From Ga0077555 sp033764055 (GTDB lineage: Bacteria > Pseudomonadota > Alphaproteobacteria > Rhizobiales > Hyphomicrobiaceae): a stretch of 64,000 bases of DNA. Made by a program: the position numbers and the translations under genes. Location: the NCBI GenBank assembly GCA_033764055.1, contig JANRJI010000124.1, forward strand, positions 18,809 to 82,808. The letters run 5' to 3'. The notes below the pieces were generated by a model that searched no databases, was not told the origin of the DNA, and was given only the letters and a program-made list of their open reading frames with translations. How positions within the stretch are numbered: position 1 is the first letter of the stretch; each line of letters opens with the position of its first letter. Shown here piece after piece: positions 7,914 to 17,018 of this stretch.

Positions 7914-9875
7914 TCAAACCCGCGCTGGAGCCGGCAGCGCCGCAGCGGCGGCTGCCGCCTGCAGCTTGGCCTGGATGCCGAGGCGCTCCTCGGCGGACGA
8001 CAGGATCTGCCCCAACAGCTCCGCGTAGCGCAGGCCCGTGAAGCTGGCCATGAGGTTCAGCTTGCCGTCCCAACACCAGCCCGGATTGGGATTGACCTCG
8101 AGCAGCTTGATCTCGCCCCTGGCGTCGGCGCGGAAGTCGAAGCGCGCGTAGTCGCGGCACCCCAGCCGCTCGAACAGGCGGGTCGAATGCTCGACGAGCT
8201 GCTGGTGGATATGGTCCGGCAGGTGTGCCTCGTGATACTTGACCTGCGTCCAGTATGGGCTGTCCGGCTGCCATTTGGACTCGTAGCCGAGGATCTTCGG
8301 CAGGCCGTCGTCCAGACGCGAGAAATCCACCTCGAGGATCGGCAAGGCGCGCAGGCCCTGGTCGGGATTGCCGATCAAGCCGACCGAGTACTCGGCACCG
8401 GTCAGGAACTCCTGCACCAGCACGCCGCGGCGCGGAAAATCGGTCCGCAGCCGCTCCAGGTAGTCGATCAGCGCCCGCTCGTTGTGGACGACGGCGTCCT
8501 TGGTGATGCCCTGGGAGCTGTCGCCGGTATTCGGCTTCAGGAGCGCCGGGAACACGGACGGTAGGGTCGCGCCCTGGTCGCCCGGACGGACATAGGTCTC
8601 CAACGGCACCGGTACGTCGAGCGACTGTGCGACGGCGCGGACGAGGCCTTTGTCGTAGCAGGCCGCTAGAGCCGAAGGCCCGGCACCCGTGTAGGGGATC
8701 GACAGCATCTCGAGCAGAGCCGGGACGTGCAGCTCCTTGAACGGGTCGTTGTTGTAGCCCTCGTCGCACAGGTTCAGCACGAGGTCTGTCTTCAGCTCCG
8801 AAAGGTCGCGGTCGAGCGTGGCGTGGTTGTCGAGATAGCGGACCTTGTACTGCGGCAGCTCGGCGAGGGCGTCCTTGAGCCGCTTGATGGTCTCGTGGTC
8901 CTCGTCATTGAACTGACCGTTGAGCTTGACGGCGTCCGGCAGGCGCGGGTCGCCCATGACGACGGTGAGGTCGATGACCTGTGTCTTGCCGCGCGGCCGG
9001 CGCGCAGGCAGATGCGGCGCGTCGGCGGAGATGAGCAGACGGCGCGCCATCATGCCGAGGTCCTGGTCGCGGTCGGAGACCGCCTCCGCCGTGCCGTGGT
9101 GGCGGATGTTGCGGAAGCCGCATTTCTCCAGGAGCTTGGCAATTCCGGCGCGCGTGTAGAGGCGCTCGGCGTAGAACTGATCGGCGATGACGCCGGTCTC
9201 GTCGTTGACGATCACCTCGCGGCTGATCAGGCGCTCGCGGTCCTGGCTTATGGTGCGCTCGCGGCAGACGAAATGATGCTCGTCGATCCACTCCCAGGAG
9301 CGGCGATCGAAGTGATCGGCCATGTAGGCGCCGTCGGTGATGTCGAGCACGAGCTGGCCGGATGGGCGCAGCAGGCGGCCGACAGTGCTCAGCACCTTCT
9401 CGTCGTCCTGCTTGTTCGAGAAATACCCGAACGAATTGCCCATGATGGCGACGCAGTCGTAGCTCGCCTCGTTGAGCCGCGGGTTGCGGGCGTCGCCTTC
9501 CTTGAAGATGAGAGACAGCCCCTCAGTCTGGGCACGCTTGCGCGCCAGCCTGATCAGGTACCGTGAGCGATCGACGCCCGTGACATTGCGAAAGCCGCGT
9601 CGAGCCAGCTCCAGGCAATGACGGCCCTGGCCGCAGCACAGGTCGAGAATGTGACTATGCGGCTGGATGGCGGCTGCCGAAACGATGAAGTCCACATCGC
9701 GACGGGTGTTCTCGTGGTTCTCCACCACATCGCCGTCAGTCTTGACGTAAAGGGCGTTGAAGAGCTTGCGCCACCACTCGGCTGGCAGGTGGGACTCAAG
9801 ATCGGCGACGGGACCGAGGCAGGAGCGCACATTTGGCGTCCGGCGCGGACGCTTCGACTTGGAAGCGATGGCCAT
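7914..9875 (-). CDS. Fusion of a class I SAM methyltransferase and a D-Ala-D-Ala-ligase-like ATP-grasp enzyme
   Basis: A 653-residue two-domain protein. Residues about 45-285 are a SAM methyltransferase: motif I ILDLCCGQG (76-84), acidic VD (101-102), a GDAR (128-130) loop and a NSFGYF motif. Residues about 300-630 are an ATP-grasp ligase resembling Ddl: LNLCDEG (368-373), a domain with PALLKPNTGDSSQGI (443-457), and the metal-binding EVNPNPGW (593-600). An Ala-rich tail ends the protein. The ATG at 9875 with an upstream GGGGAGAGAG is chosen over 9956. The arrangement suggests a ligase that makes an amide or peptide bond with a partner that methylates the product, but the substrate is unknown. 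Confidence 0.85.
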   Translation of the reverse strand: MAIASKSKRPRRTPNVRSCLGPVADLESHLPAEWWRKLFNALYVKTDGDVVENHENTRRDVDFIVSAAAIQPHSHILDLCCGQGRHCLELARRGFRNVTGVDRSRYLIRLARKRAQTEGLSLIFKEGDARNPRLNEASYDCVAIMGNSFGYFSNKQDDEKVLSTVGRLLRPSGQLVLDITDGAYMADHFDRRSWEWIDEHHFVCRERTISQDRERLISREVIVNDETGVIADQFYAERLYTRAGIAKLLEKCGFRNIRHHGTAEAVSDRDQDLGMMARRLLISADAPHLPARRPRGKTQVIDLTVVMGDPRLPDAVKLNGQFNDEDHETIKRLKDALAELPQYKVRYLDNHATLDRDLSELKTDLVLNLCDEGYNNDPFKELHVPALLEMLSIPYTGAGPSALAACYDKGLVRAVAQSLDVPVPLETYVRPGDQGATLPSVFPALLKPNTGDSSQGITKDAVVHNERALIDYLERLRTDFPRRGVLVQEFLTGAEYSVGLIGNPDQGLRALPILEVDFSRLDDGLPKILGYESKWQPDSPYWTQVKYHEAHLPDHIHQQLVEHSTRLFERLGCRDYARFDFRADARGEIKLLEVNPNPGWCWDGKLNLMASFTGLRYAELLGQILSSAEERLGIQAKLQAAAAAAALPAPARV

Positions 9876-10091
9876 GATGGACGAGCTCTCTCCCCGAAGT
9901 AGTGTGCCGAGGCCGGTCCGGGTGGCTCGATGCCTGCCCGCCGCACGCCACGTCACGGGGACCCCATTGGTCCCGGCGGCGGATCATTTAGTGCGGCGAC
10001 AAAACGAGTCAAAGCCGAATTGGTTGCAGAACGGTTTTCGTAACAAAATTTTATCGACTCGCTGGCGGGAGCCGACCGTCACAATTTTCGT

Positions 10092-11387
10092 TCACTCGTC
10101 CGAGCGCTGCAAAATGGCGATGAAGAAGCCGTCGGTGCCGTGGCTTTCCGGCGTCAGCAGCAGCGTCTCGGTGCTGCCGTCTGCCGAGCGTGGCGCCGCG
10201 GTCGACAGCGCTGCGTGCCACGCCTCCCCGAAGGGCAGGAGACGGAACGATGGGTGGCGCTCGAGGAAGGCCTGGACCTGCACTCTGTTCTCGTCGGGAA
10301 GGATCGAGCATGTGACGTAGACGAGGCGACCGCCCGGCTTGACGTGTGTGGCGGCCGTGTCCAGCACGCCCTTCTGCTCGGCGGTACGGGTTTCGAGGCT
10401 GTTGGGCCGCAGGCGCCACTTCGCCTCGGGGCGCCGCCGCCACACACCGGTCCCGGTGCACGGGGCATCGACGAGCACCACGTCGAAGCGGGCGCCGAGG
10501 GCCGCCAGCGCCTCCCGGTCGCGTGCGCGCAGGACTTGCACGTTGCGGGCGAAGGCGCGCTTCATGCGCTCGAAAATCGGTTTCAACCGCTCGCGGTCGT
10601 CGTCGTAGGCGTAAATCTGGCCGGTGCTCTGCATCGCAGCGGCCATGGCGAGCGACTTGCCTCCGGCCCCGGCGCACAGGTCGAGGATCTGCATGCGGGG
10701 GCCTGCGCCGGTCAGAAGAGCAGCGATCTGGGAGCCTTCGTCCTGGACCTCGAACCAGCCGGCCTGAAAGGCAGCCTCGGCCTGGAGGTTCGGCGTGCGC
10801 CCGGGGCCCTCCGGCGCCGGAATGCGCAGGCCCGTCGGCGCGAATGGCGTCGCGACGACCCCGAACGAGGCCAACGCTTTCGCAACCTTCTCCTTGGTCG
10901 AGCGCAGCGTGTTGACGCGCAGATCTGCGGGCGCGCGGCGGGTGAAGGCCTGTCCCTCGGCGACGGCGCGATCCCCGAACTGGCTCTCGAAGGCCGGCCA
11001 CAGCCACTCGGGGACATCGGCCTGGATATGTGGCGGCGCGCCGGGACGGCCCTCGACAAGGCCTTGGCGCTCGGCGTCGTCGAGCGGCAGGGGCGCGTGG
11101 TCCTCGCCGGTGCAGAGAGCAGCGACCGCATCAGGATCGAGGCCGAGAGCGTCCGGGGCCGCGCCGATGGCCATGGCGCGCGGGGTGTCCGAGCCCATGG
11201 CCCAGGCAAGCGATGCGCGGCGGCGCAGGGCGTCGTAGACGAGATTGCCGATGGCCGAGCGATCGCCGGAGCCGGCGAAGCGATGCGCCTTGCCCCAGTC
11301 GGCGAGCGCCAGCGACACCGGCCGATGTCGCTCGACAACCTCGGTCAGCACCTCGATGGCGGCGGCAATGCGGGCACCGGGACGCAT
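10092..11387 (-). CDS. RsmB/NOP2-type RNA (cytosine-5) methyltransferase
   Basis: A 431-residue m5C RNA methyltransferase. It has an N-terminal NusB-like helical region (to about residue 60), then the SAM domain with DLCAGAGGKSLAMA (motif I), VDAPCTGTG carrying one catalytic Cys, and YVTCSILPDEN carrying the other. In the family these two cysteines act in nucleophilic attack and release. The frame continues to 11882 but the ATG at 11387 gives the expected start. It lies 26 bp after the MAPEG gene on the same strand. The most likely substrate is 16S rRNA C967, but other NOP-family targets cannot be excluded. Confidence 0.88.
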   Translation of the reverse strand: MRPGARIAAAIEVLTEVVERHRPVSLALADWGKAHRFAGSGDRSAIGNLVYDALRRRASLAWAMGSDTPRAMAIGAAPDALGLDPDAVAALCTGEDHAPLPLDDAERQGLVEGRPGAPPHIQADVPEWLWPAFESQFGDRAVAEGQAFTRRAPADLRVNTLRSTKEKVAKALASFGVVATPFAPTGLRIPAPEGPGRTPNLQAEAAFQAGWFEVQDEGSQIAALLTGAGPRMQILDLCAGAGGKSLAMAAAMQSTGQIYAYDDDRERLKPIFERMKRAFARNVQVLRARDREALAALGARFDVVLVDAPCTGTGVWRRRPEAKWRLRPNSLETRTAEQKGVLDTAATHVKPGGRLVYVTCSILPDENRVQVQAFLERHPSFRLLPFGEAWHAALSTAAPRSADGSTETLLLTPESHGTDGFFIAILQRSDE

Positions 11388-11413
11388 AAGCAATTGAACT
11401 CCAGGTCTGAGGA

Positions 11414-11833
11414 TCAGATGGCGTGCAGCGCCAGCTTCGTCCACATGGCGATCAACGCCACGAGACCGATCAGGAATGCGGCCCCCCGCCAGGCAACGAC
11501 GTTGGGCCCGATATGAATCGCGGCATGCACGATACGCGAGACGGCGAACACCCAAGCCAGGGCCACCAAGACCATGTCCACGGCGCTGGTCTGCAGTGCG
11601 TAAGCGACAACAGCATAGAACAGCACCGGCAGCTCGAACTGGTTGCGGTAGCTGTTGGCGAGCTTGATCGCCTGATCGGACCAGTCGTTGCGGCCGAGCG
11701 TGACATCGCGGTCGCTCAGTCGCTGTCCCTTCTCCCGCATGGATGCCGCGCGTGCCGGTCCCATGGCGACGAGCACGGCAACCGTCAGCGCGACCTGGAC
11801 GACGACTGGGAGAAGGATGGCGGTCGGCTTCAT
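11414..11833 (-). CDS. MAPEG-family membrane protein
   Basis: A 139-residue protein with four predicted membrane segments (about 5-27, 68-86, 90-108, 116-135) and the MAPEG-type loop containing LANSYRNQFELPVLFYA and later the SRIVHAAIH segment. MAPEG proteins include microsomal glutathione transferases; the bacterial homologues of this length are mostly uncharacterised. The E-L-P-V-L-F-Y core typical of the family is present. It may be co-transcribed with the RNA methyltransferase gene 26 bp downstream. Confidence 0.85.
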   Translation of the reverse strand: MKPTAILLPVVVQVALTVAVLVAMGPARAASMREKGQRLSDRDVTLGRNDWSDQAIKLANSYRNQFELPVLFYAVVAYALQTSAVDMVLVALAWVFAVSRIVHAAIHIGPNVVAWRGAAFLIGLVALIAMWTKLALHAI

Positions 11834-11934
11834 ATGGACGTACCGGCGTGCAGCGCCGCCATCGCGACGGACCTGCCCGCATAGAGCACTTGCGGGCCGC
11901 GGTCGAGCGATATTACGACCCGGGCTCGACCGGG

Positions 11935-12648
11935 CTACTCGTAGCCTTCACGTATCGATCGCTCGATCGCTGCCTGGCGCTCCACCGGATCCAGCATCCC
12001 GGCAGGATTGTCGCGGGTCGGGCCGAAGCGGCGCGTGTGCACGAACATCTCCCTCGACACGGCCTCGATGCGGGCGAGCTCGCCGATCGGGTCTCGGTGG
12101 TCGTCGACGCGCAGGTCTAGCGCCGGATGGTCCTCGCCGTCGTGGATCAGCATGGCGGCCGACTGCTTGCCGCGCTTGTCGCCGCCAGCGGCCTCCCCCG
12201 CCCGCAGCGCGGCGATCAGGCGGCGGGCGAACGGCAGCTCCAGATGAGCCGCATACGCCTTCGCTGTCTCATGGATGACCTCCGGGCCTGCCAGCATGTT
12301 GCCTGCCACCGAGAACGTGGCCTCGACGAGATGGCCGCACCAGGGCACGCAGGCGGAGCCGGTGCGTGCGGCGAGGCGGCCGTCGCGATCCATGGCGTGC
12401 ACCTGGCGATGGTCACGGCCTTCGTCGGCCTGGAGCAGCAAGCGCACGCAGTCGTCGGCAGTCGCTCCAGCGGCGAGCAGAGCCAGTCCGCGCGGGCCGT
12501 AATAGACGTTCGTCATCGCCTGCGTGGCGATCGCTCCGACGCCGGTCCGAATGTGAGGCACTCGGGCCCCAACGGCGAAGGCGCAGGTGGCCACCGCGAT
12601 GCCGATGCGGCGGGTCTTCTCGTCGCGGGCGATGATGGACCAGGTCAT
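11935..12648 (-). CDS. DUF1028 (Ntn-hydrolase-like) protein
   Basis: A 237-residue protein with the DUF1028 pattern: MTWSIIARDEKTRRIGIAVAT at the N-terminus, GAIATQA, a GRLAARTG block, and VAGNMLAGPEV. Structures of the family show an Ntn-hydrolase fold, but the substrate is generally unknown; some members are placed with peptide or amide catabolism. The start has a GGGAG ribosome site. The gene lies between the MAPEG gene (101 bp downstream) and the PfkB kinase (57 bp upstream), in the same direction. Confidence 0.87.
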   Translation of the reverse strand: MTWSIIARDEKTRRIGIAVATCAFAVGARVPHIRTGVGAIATQAMTNVYYGPRGLALLAAGATADDCVRLLLQADEGRDHRQVHAMDRDGRLAARTGSACVPWCGHLVEATFSVAGNMLAGPEVIHETAKAYAAHLELPFARRLIAALRAGEAAGGDKRGKQSAAMLIHDGEDHPALDLRVDDHRDPIGELARIEAVSREMFVHTRRFGPTRDNPAGMLDPVERQAAIERSIREGYE

Positions 12649-12705
12649 GCGGCTCCCTTCAGCATCGGCGTGTGCAGTCGATCCTGCACATTGCGCAGCG
12701 CGACC

Positions 12706-13812
12706 TCAAGCCGGCGCGGGGGCAGGTGACATCTGCCATCGCCTGACGGCGATGCGCTCGCCGATGCCGGCGAGGCGCGAGGCCATGTCCGCCTCCGTCA
12801 ACAGACCTGTTTGCGTGTCGACGTGGCCGACCACGCTCGCGGCATTGAGGGCCGCGGCCTTCAGCGCGACGTCGAGCGGCCTGCCCAAGGTGGTGAAACC
12901 GGCAAACGTGGAGACGAATGCGTCGCCTGCCCCTGCGGTCCCGGCCACGTCCACCAGCACAGGAGATGCGTGGACGATCTCGTTGGCGGTCGCAGCGTAG
13001 GCGCCGCCACCGCCATCCGTGACCAGCAGGACGCGCGGGCCCAGCGAGACAACGGCGCTCATGAAGCGCGAGAGGCTCATGTGGAAACCACCGCCGTGGA
13101 GGCCCTTGGCGGCGAGGCGGGGAAGCCCGTCGCCGTGGAGAGTCGGGCCGCCCTCGCCGAACCTTGCCACGAGCGTCGGCACCAGCACCTCCGCCTCGGC
13201 ACGATTGATCGACAGGACGTCAATGGCGCCGAGACACTGCTGGAATGCGGGCCCGCGCGCGGCAAGCTGGCGCGGCCCGGGATTGACCGAGACCAGGGCC
13301 CCATGGGCGCGCGCCTTCTCGATGATCAGCGGGAAACAGTCGGCAGACGCGTTGGACAGCGAAGCCACGTGAACCAGGTCGACGGCGAAGGCGTCGTCTT
13401 TCAGATCCCTCGGCTCGATCAGCGTGTTGGCGCCGCGGAAGGTGAAGATCGCCGCGTTTCGATCGTGAGAGGAAACGAGCACCGAGGCACCAGTTGGCGC
13501 CCGGGCGTCACGCAACGCCCAACGTGGCGAGACGCCTTCGTCCATCAGGCGCGCGAGAATTGTCTCGGCGCGCTGATCCTGGCCGAGCTTGACGATCGCG
13601 GCGGCATCGAATCCGAGCCTGGCAAGTGCCACTGCCGTGTTCACGGCGCCGCCACCGCAATGCGTCGAGATCTCGATGGCCTCGGTCTTGCTGCCCTCCT
13701 GGAGCAGAAGGAACGATGCGTCGGCATTCAGCATCGACATTCGCTCGATGCGGTCGCTCGCGATAATGGCGATCGTGTCGATCGTGGCGCTGCCGATGGT
13801 GAGGCTTTTCAT
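12706..13812 (-). CDS. PfkB-family sugar or nucleoside kinase
   Basis: A 368-residue ribokinase-superfamily kinase. The N-terminal motif GGGAVNTAVALARLG and the C-terminal DVAGTAGAGDAFVSTF are diagnostic; the second contains the anion hole and catalytic Asp (GAGD). The middle carries an LVSVNPGPRQL strand. The protein is longer than ribokinase (about 310), with an insertion around residues 200-260 (GDGLPRLAAKGLHGG). The phosphate acceptor cannot be assigned. Confidence 0.87.
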   Translation of the reverse strand: MKSLTIGSATIDTIAIIASDRIERMSMLNADASFLLLQEGSKTEAIEISTHCGGGAVNTAVALARLGFDAAAIVKLGQDQRAETILARLMDEGVSPRWALRDARAPTGASVLVSSHDRNAAIFTFRGANTLIEPRDLKDDAFAVDLVHVASLSNASADCFPLIIEKARAHGALVSVNPGPRQLAARGPAFQQCLGAIDVLSINRAEAEVLVPTLVARFGEGGPTLHGDGLPRLAAKGLHGGGFHMSLSRFMSAVVSLGPRVLLVTDGGGGAYAATANEIVHASPVLVDVAGTAGAGDAFVSTFAGFTTLGRPLDVALKAAALNAASVVGHVDTQTGLLTEADMASRLAGIGERIAVRRWQMSPAPAPA

Positions 13813-13955
13813 GCTCTCTCAGCTCCCTCTTCGCCACGGAACGTGGGGTGCGGGGTCCATCTCCGCCAGTCTGTTCGGATCGGCGACAGGATTTCGCGCG
13901 CCGGCCGGGAATGGTCTAGGATCGCTGCAAACCAGGATCTCGGAGGACAGCGAAC

Positions 13956-15002
13956 ATGAAGCTCGGCCTGCACATCGGCTATTCCGGCGCGCACTACAAG
14001 ATCCCTGTCGAGCTCGTGCAGCGGGCCGAGCAACTCGGCTACTCGACGGTGTGGACGGCCGAGGCCTACGGGACAGACGCGATGACGCCGCTCGCGTATC
14101 TCGCGGCCAAGACGGAGCGGATCAAGCTCGGCACGGCCATCATCCAGCTCGCCGCCCGGACGCCGGCCAATGCCGCCATGCAGGCCGCGACGATCGATGC
14201 CATGGCGGGCGGCGACCGGTTCATCGTCGGTATCGGCGTGTCCGGGCCTCAGATCGTCGAGGGCTGGTACGGGCAGCCGTGGGGGCGGCCGTACTACCGG
14301 ATCAAGGATTACGTCGCGATTATGCGCAAAGTGTGGAAGCGCGAGGCTCCTGTCGTTCATGAAGGCGAGGAGATCAGCCTGCCCTATACAGGGCCGGGTG
14401 CCATGGGGGTCGGCAAGCCGCTGAAATCGATCCTGCATATGAACCCCAACATTCCAATCTATCTCGGCACGGGCAACGAGGCGACCGTGAAGCTCACCGG
14501 CGAGATCGCCGACGGGTGGCTGCCACTGGGGTTCGTGCCTGGATCGCTGCCGGAGTACCTGCCGTGGCTCGAGGAGGGCTTCCGACGGGCCGGCGGTGGC
14601 AAGAGCCTCGCCAATTTCGAGATCCAGGCGTCGGCCCATGTCGAGGTCTGCGACAACGTCAAGGAGGCGCTCGACCGGCTCAAGCCGGAGGTTGCGCTCT
14701 ACGTCGGTGGCATGGGCCACAAGGACAAGAACTACCACAAGGACATGCTGGTACGCCGCGGATTCGGGGATGCGGCCAATCGCATCCAGGAGCTCTATCT
14801 CGCCAAGCGCAAGGACGAGGCCGCCGCCGCCGTACCGGACGAGTGGGTCGATCTCAAGTCGCTGGTCGGGCCGCCGGCACGGATCAAGCAGCGCTACCGG
14901 GCCTGGGAGGACTCGGGTGCGACATCGCTGACGGTGCGCTCGAAGCAGCCCGAGGCCGTCGAGGTCATGGCCGAGGCGGCACGGCTCAACCCGCGGGCCT
15001 GA
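13956..15002 (+). CDS. LLM-class F420-dependent oxidoreductase
   Basis: A 348-residue luciferase-like monooxygenase-fold protein. It has the N-terminal GLHIGYSG strand, IKLGTAIIQLAARTPANAAM (the barrel segment carrying cofactor contacts), a GDRFIVGIGVSGPQIVEGW motif, and NIPIYLGTGNEATVKLTGEIADGWLP. These match the subfamily annotated as F420-dependent. The start has a strong GGAGG at proper spacing. The function could be reduction or oxidation of an acyl-CoA-derived or terpenoid substrate, and the CoA-transferase gene 149 bp downstream fits a catabolic role, but this is inference. Confidence 0.88.
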   Translation: MKLGLHIGYSGAHYKIPVELVQRAEQLGYSTVWTAEAYGTDAMTPLAYLAAKTERIKLGTAIIQLAARTPANAAMQAATIDAMAGGDRFIVGIGVSGPQIVEGWYGQPWGRPYYRIKDYVAIMRKVWKREAPVVHEGEEISLPYTGPGAMGVGKPLKSILHMNPNIPIYLGTGNEATVKLTGEIADGWLPLGFVPGSLPEYLPWLEEGFRRAGGGKSLANFEIQASAHVEVCDNVKEALDRLKPEVALYVGGMGHKDKNYHKDMLVRRGFGDAANRIQELYLAKRKDEAAAAVPDEWVDLKSLVGPPARIKQRYRAWEDSGATSLTVRSKQPEAVEVMAEAARLNPRA

Positions 15003-15032
15003 GTGCCCGCGCTCCGGCTTCATGGCCGTTCA

Positions 15033-15056
15033 GCGCAATGCTGAAGAGCATTGCGC
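15033..15056. other. Perfect 10-bp stem with 4-base loop between two genes
   Basis: GCGCAATGCT (15033-15042), loop GAAG, then AGCATTGCGC (15047-15056): a perfect inverted repeat starting 30 bp after the LLM gene stop and ending about 95 bp before the CoA-transferase start. No T-run follows, so it is not a typical intrinsic terminator; it could be an mRNA processing or stability hairpin, or a palindromic binding site. Confidence 0.6.
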
Positions 15057-15151
15057 GCCTCGCGATGTTGCGCGAGCCGGCGAGATTGCTGCAGCATGTC
15101 GGCCGGGCGGCGTGTGACGTCTGCTGAACGACAGCAACGGAGGGAAGGCCA

Positions 15152-16330
15152 ATGAGCTTCGACAAGCCCTACGAAGGCATCAAGGTCGTCGACCTCTCCC
15201 AGGGCGTGGCGGGTCCCTACTGCGCCTATCTGCTGGCGCGGCATGGTGCCGAGGTGATCAAGGTCGAGCCGCTGGAGGGCGACTGGTCGCGGGCGCTCGG
15301 CCAGCGGTACGGCGATCATACGGCTTTCTCCGTTGCGGCCAATCTCGGCAAGAAGAGCCTCGCCGTCGATCTCAAGACGGAGGCGGGCCGCCGGATCGTC
15401 GAGCAGCTCATTCCATCCGCCGATGTTTTCCTGGAAGGCTTTCGTCCCGGGGTCATCGATCGGCTGGGCTTCGGCTATGACAAGCTGAAGGCGGTCAATC
15501 GCGGGCTCATTTATCTCTCGGTATCCGGCTTCGGGCAGGTGGGGCCGCTCCGCGAGAAGCCGGCGATGGACCCCATTCTGCAGGCGTTCACGGGGTTCAT
15601 GTCGGAGAACAAGGGGCCGGATGGCGTGCCGCACCGGACGCCGACCATCGTCGTCGACATGTCGACGGCGCTCTACTCGCATCAGGCCGTGGTGGCGGCC
15701 CTCTACGCCAAGGCGAGAGGGGCGCCCGGACGGCGCATCAACTCGAGCCTGATGGAGGCGGCGGCGAACCTGCAGGCGATCCGCATGATGAGCGCAGTGC
15801 GCGACGGTCCGTTCCGCAACGTGGCCGGTCCGGGCGGGACCTATCTCGCCAGCGACGGCGGTTGGATCCAGATCGCGGCAGTGAAGAATCACGAGTTCGA
15901 GGGCGTCTGCCGCGTGCTCGACAAGGAGGAGTGGATCAGGGATCCCCGCTTCAAGACGACAACCGACCGCTATACCCACGCGGCGTGGCTCGGCGAGCAG
16001 GTCGCGGCCATCATCAAGACGCGGCCGGCAGCGGAGTGGCGCGACAAGCTCACGGCTGCTGGCCTGCAGAACGAGATCGTGCAGACCTACGACGACTTTG
16101 TGCGCCATTCGCACACGGAGGCGTCGGGTCTGATCAGCTGGACCGAGCACGACGGCGGCGGGGCACCCTGGGCAACGCCCAATCCGGCGGGCACACAGCG
16201 GCTGGAGTCCGGCGCGCCGGATGCCATCGCGCCGACTCTCGGACAGCACACCCGGCAGATCCTCGCCGAGCTCGGCTACTCTGCGAGCGACATCACCGCC
16301 CTGATCGAGGCAAAGGTGGTCAAAGCGTAG
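15152..16330 (+). CDS. CaiB/BaiF (class III) CoA-transferase
   Basis: A 392-residue family III CoA-transferase. The N-terminal KVVDLSQGVAGPYCAYLLARHGAEVIKVE block is the CoA-binding Rossmann signature and D140 (AMDPILQ) aligns with the catalytic Asp that forms the acyl anhydride. The family moves CoA between carboxylic acids; formate/oxalate, carnitine and succinyl-dependent members exist. The start has a GGAGGGAAGG site. It follows the LLM oxidoreductase and may serve the same pathway; the acid is unknown. Confidence 0.9.
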   Translation: MSFDKPYEGIKVVDLSQGVAGPYCAYLLARHGAEVIKVEPLEGDWSRALGQRYGDHTAFSVAANLGKKSLAVDLKTEAGRRIVEQLIPSADVFLEGFRPGVIDRLGFGYDKLKAVNRGLIYLSVSGFGQVGPLREKPAMDPILQAFTGFMSENKGPDGVPHRTPTIVVDMSTALYSHQAVVAALYAKARGAPGRRINSSLMEAAANLQAIRMMSAVRDGPFRNVAGPGGTYLASDGGWIQIAAVKNHEFEGVCRVLDKEEWIRDPRFKTTTDRYTHAAWLGEQVAAIIKTRPAAEWRDKLTAAGLQNEIVQTYDDFVRHSHTEASGLISWTEHDGGGAPWATPNPAGTQRLESGAPDAIAPTLGQHTRQILAELGYSASDITALIEAKVVKA

Positions 16331-16481
16331 ACGTCACCCTCCGGCCAGAGCAGCAATCACCTGATTATTTCACCGGTCCGCGACGGGAGCCGTCGGTGGC
16401 TGCGTTATCAGTGCACGGGCACGCCACTCGCGGCAGAGACCGCGGCGACCGGCCCGGACCAGATCAGGAGCCTCGAATACC

Positions 16482-16964
16482 ATGCAGACATTCATTCGCC
16501 CGATGGTCGGCGCAGTCATGCTGGCGTTACTGCCGGCGGTCGCGCTGGCACAGTCGACACCTGCACCTACGCCGGGAACGTCAGCTCCTGGAGCCGCAGC
16601 TCCGGCTGCCGACACCGCCACAACGAAAGAGACAGCCGGTGAAGCCGATGCCGCGCGGCGGCCGCTCGCGGCCTGCCGGGCCGACATCGACAAGCTGTGC
16701 CCGGGGGCGACCAAGGGCGACCGGCGCAAGTGCCTGAATGACAACGCGGCGAAGCTTTCAGCCGAATGCACGGCGGCGCGAGGCGAGCTCGAGACAAGGG
16801 CCAAGGCCATGCGGGAAGCCTGTGCAACCGACGTCAAGACGCACTGCGCCTCGGCCGGCAAAGGCAAGGGCGGAGACGGCATCGTGCAGTGCCTCCGGGC
16901 CAACGAGGCGCAACTGTCGGCGGCTTGCGGCACGGCTATGAAGGCGCGCTACACCAAGGGCTGA
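16482..16964 (+). CDS. Secreted cysteine-rich repeat protein
   Basis: A 160-residue protein with a clear signal peptide (cleavage after ALA, near residue 23), a Pro/Ala/Thr linker to about 60, then two Cys-rich units of the C-x(3)-D-x(2)-KLC type: CRADIDKLCPG...RKCL and CATDVKTHC...QCL. This resembles the small Cys-rich repeat found in bacterial homologues of the Golgi Cys-rich (FGFR) family. Probably periplasmic with disulfides; function unknown. It ends at the bidirectional hairpin at 16971. Confidence 0.8.
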   Translation: MQTFIRPMVGAVMLALLPAVALAQSTPAPTPGTSAPGAAAPAADTATTKETAGEADAARRPLAACRADIDKLCPGATKGDRRKCLNDNAAKLSAECTAARGELETRAKAMREACATDVKTHCASAGKGKGGDGIVQCLRANEAQLSAACGTAMKARYTKG

Positions 16965-16970
16965 TATCCT

Positions 16971-17011
16971 CCGAGGCGCCCCGATCGGCAGTGGCGGGAG
17001 GGGCGCCTCGG
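16971..17011. terminator. Bidirectional transcription terminator hairpin between convergent genes
   Basis: CCGAGGCGCCCC (16971-16982) pairs perfectly with GGGGCGCCTCGG (17000-17011), a 12-bp GC stem with a 17-base loop. It sits exactly between the stops of the Cys-rich protein (16964, plus) and the MipA-like protein (17019, minus), as expected of a shared terminator, although neither side has a strong T-run. Confidence 0.65.
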
Positions 17012-17018
17012 CTCGGCC

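Noticed and set aside
13809..15023. A 404-residue minus-strand open frame opposite the LLM gene
   Set aside because: It is the antisense shadow of a GC-rich gene; its sequence is rich in Arg, Leu and His with no family motif, and the plus-strand LLM gene is clearly real.
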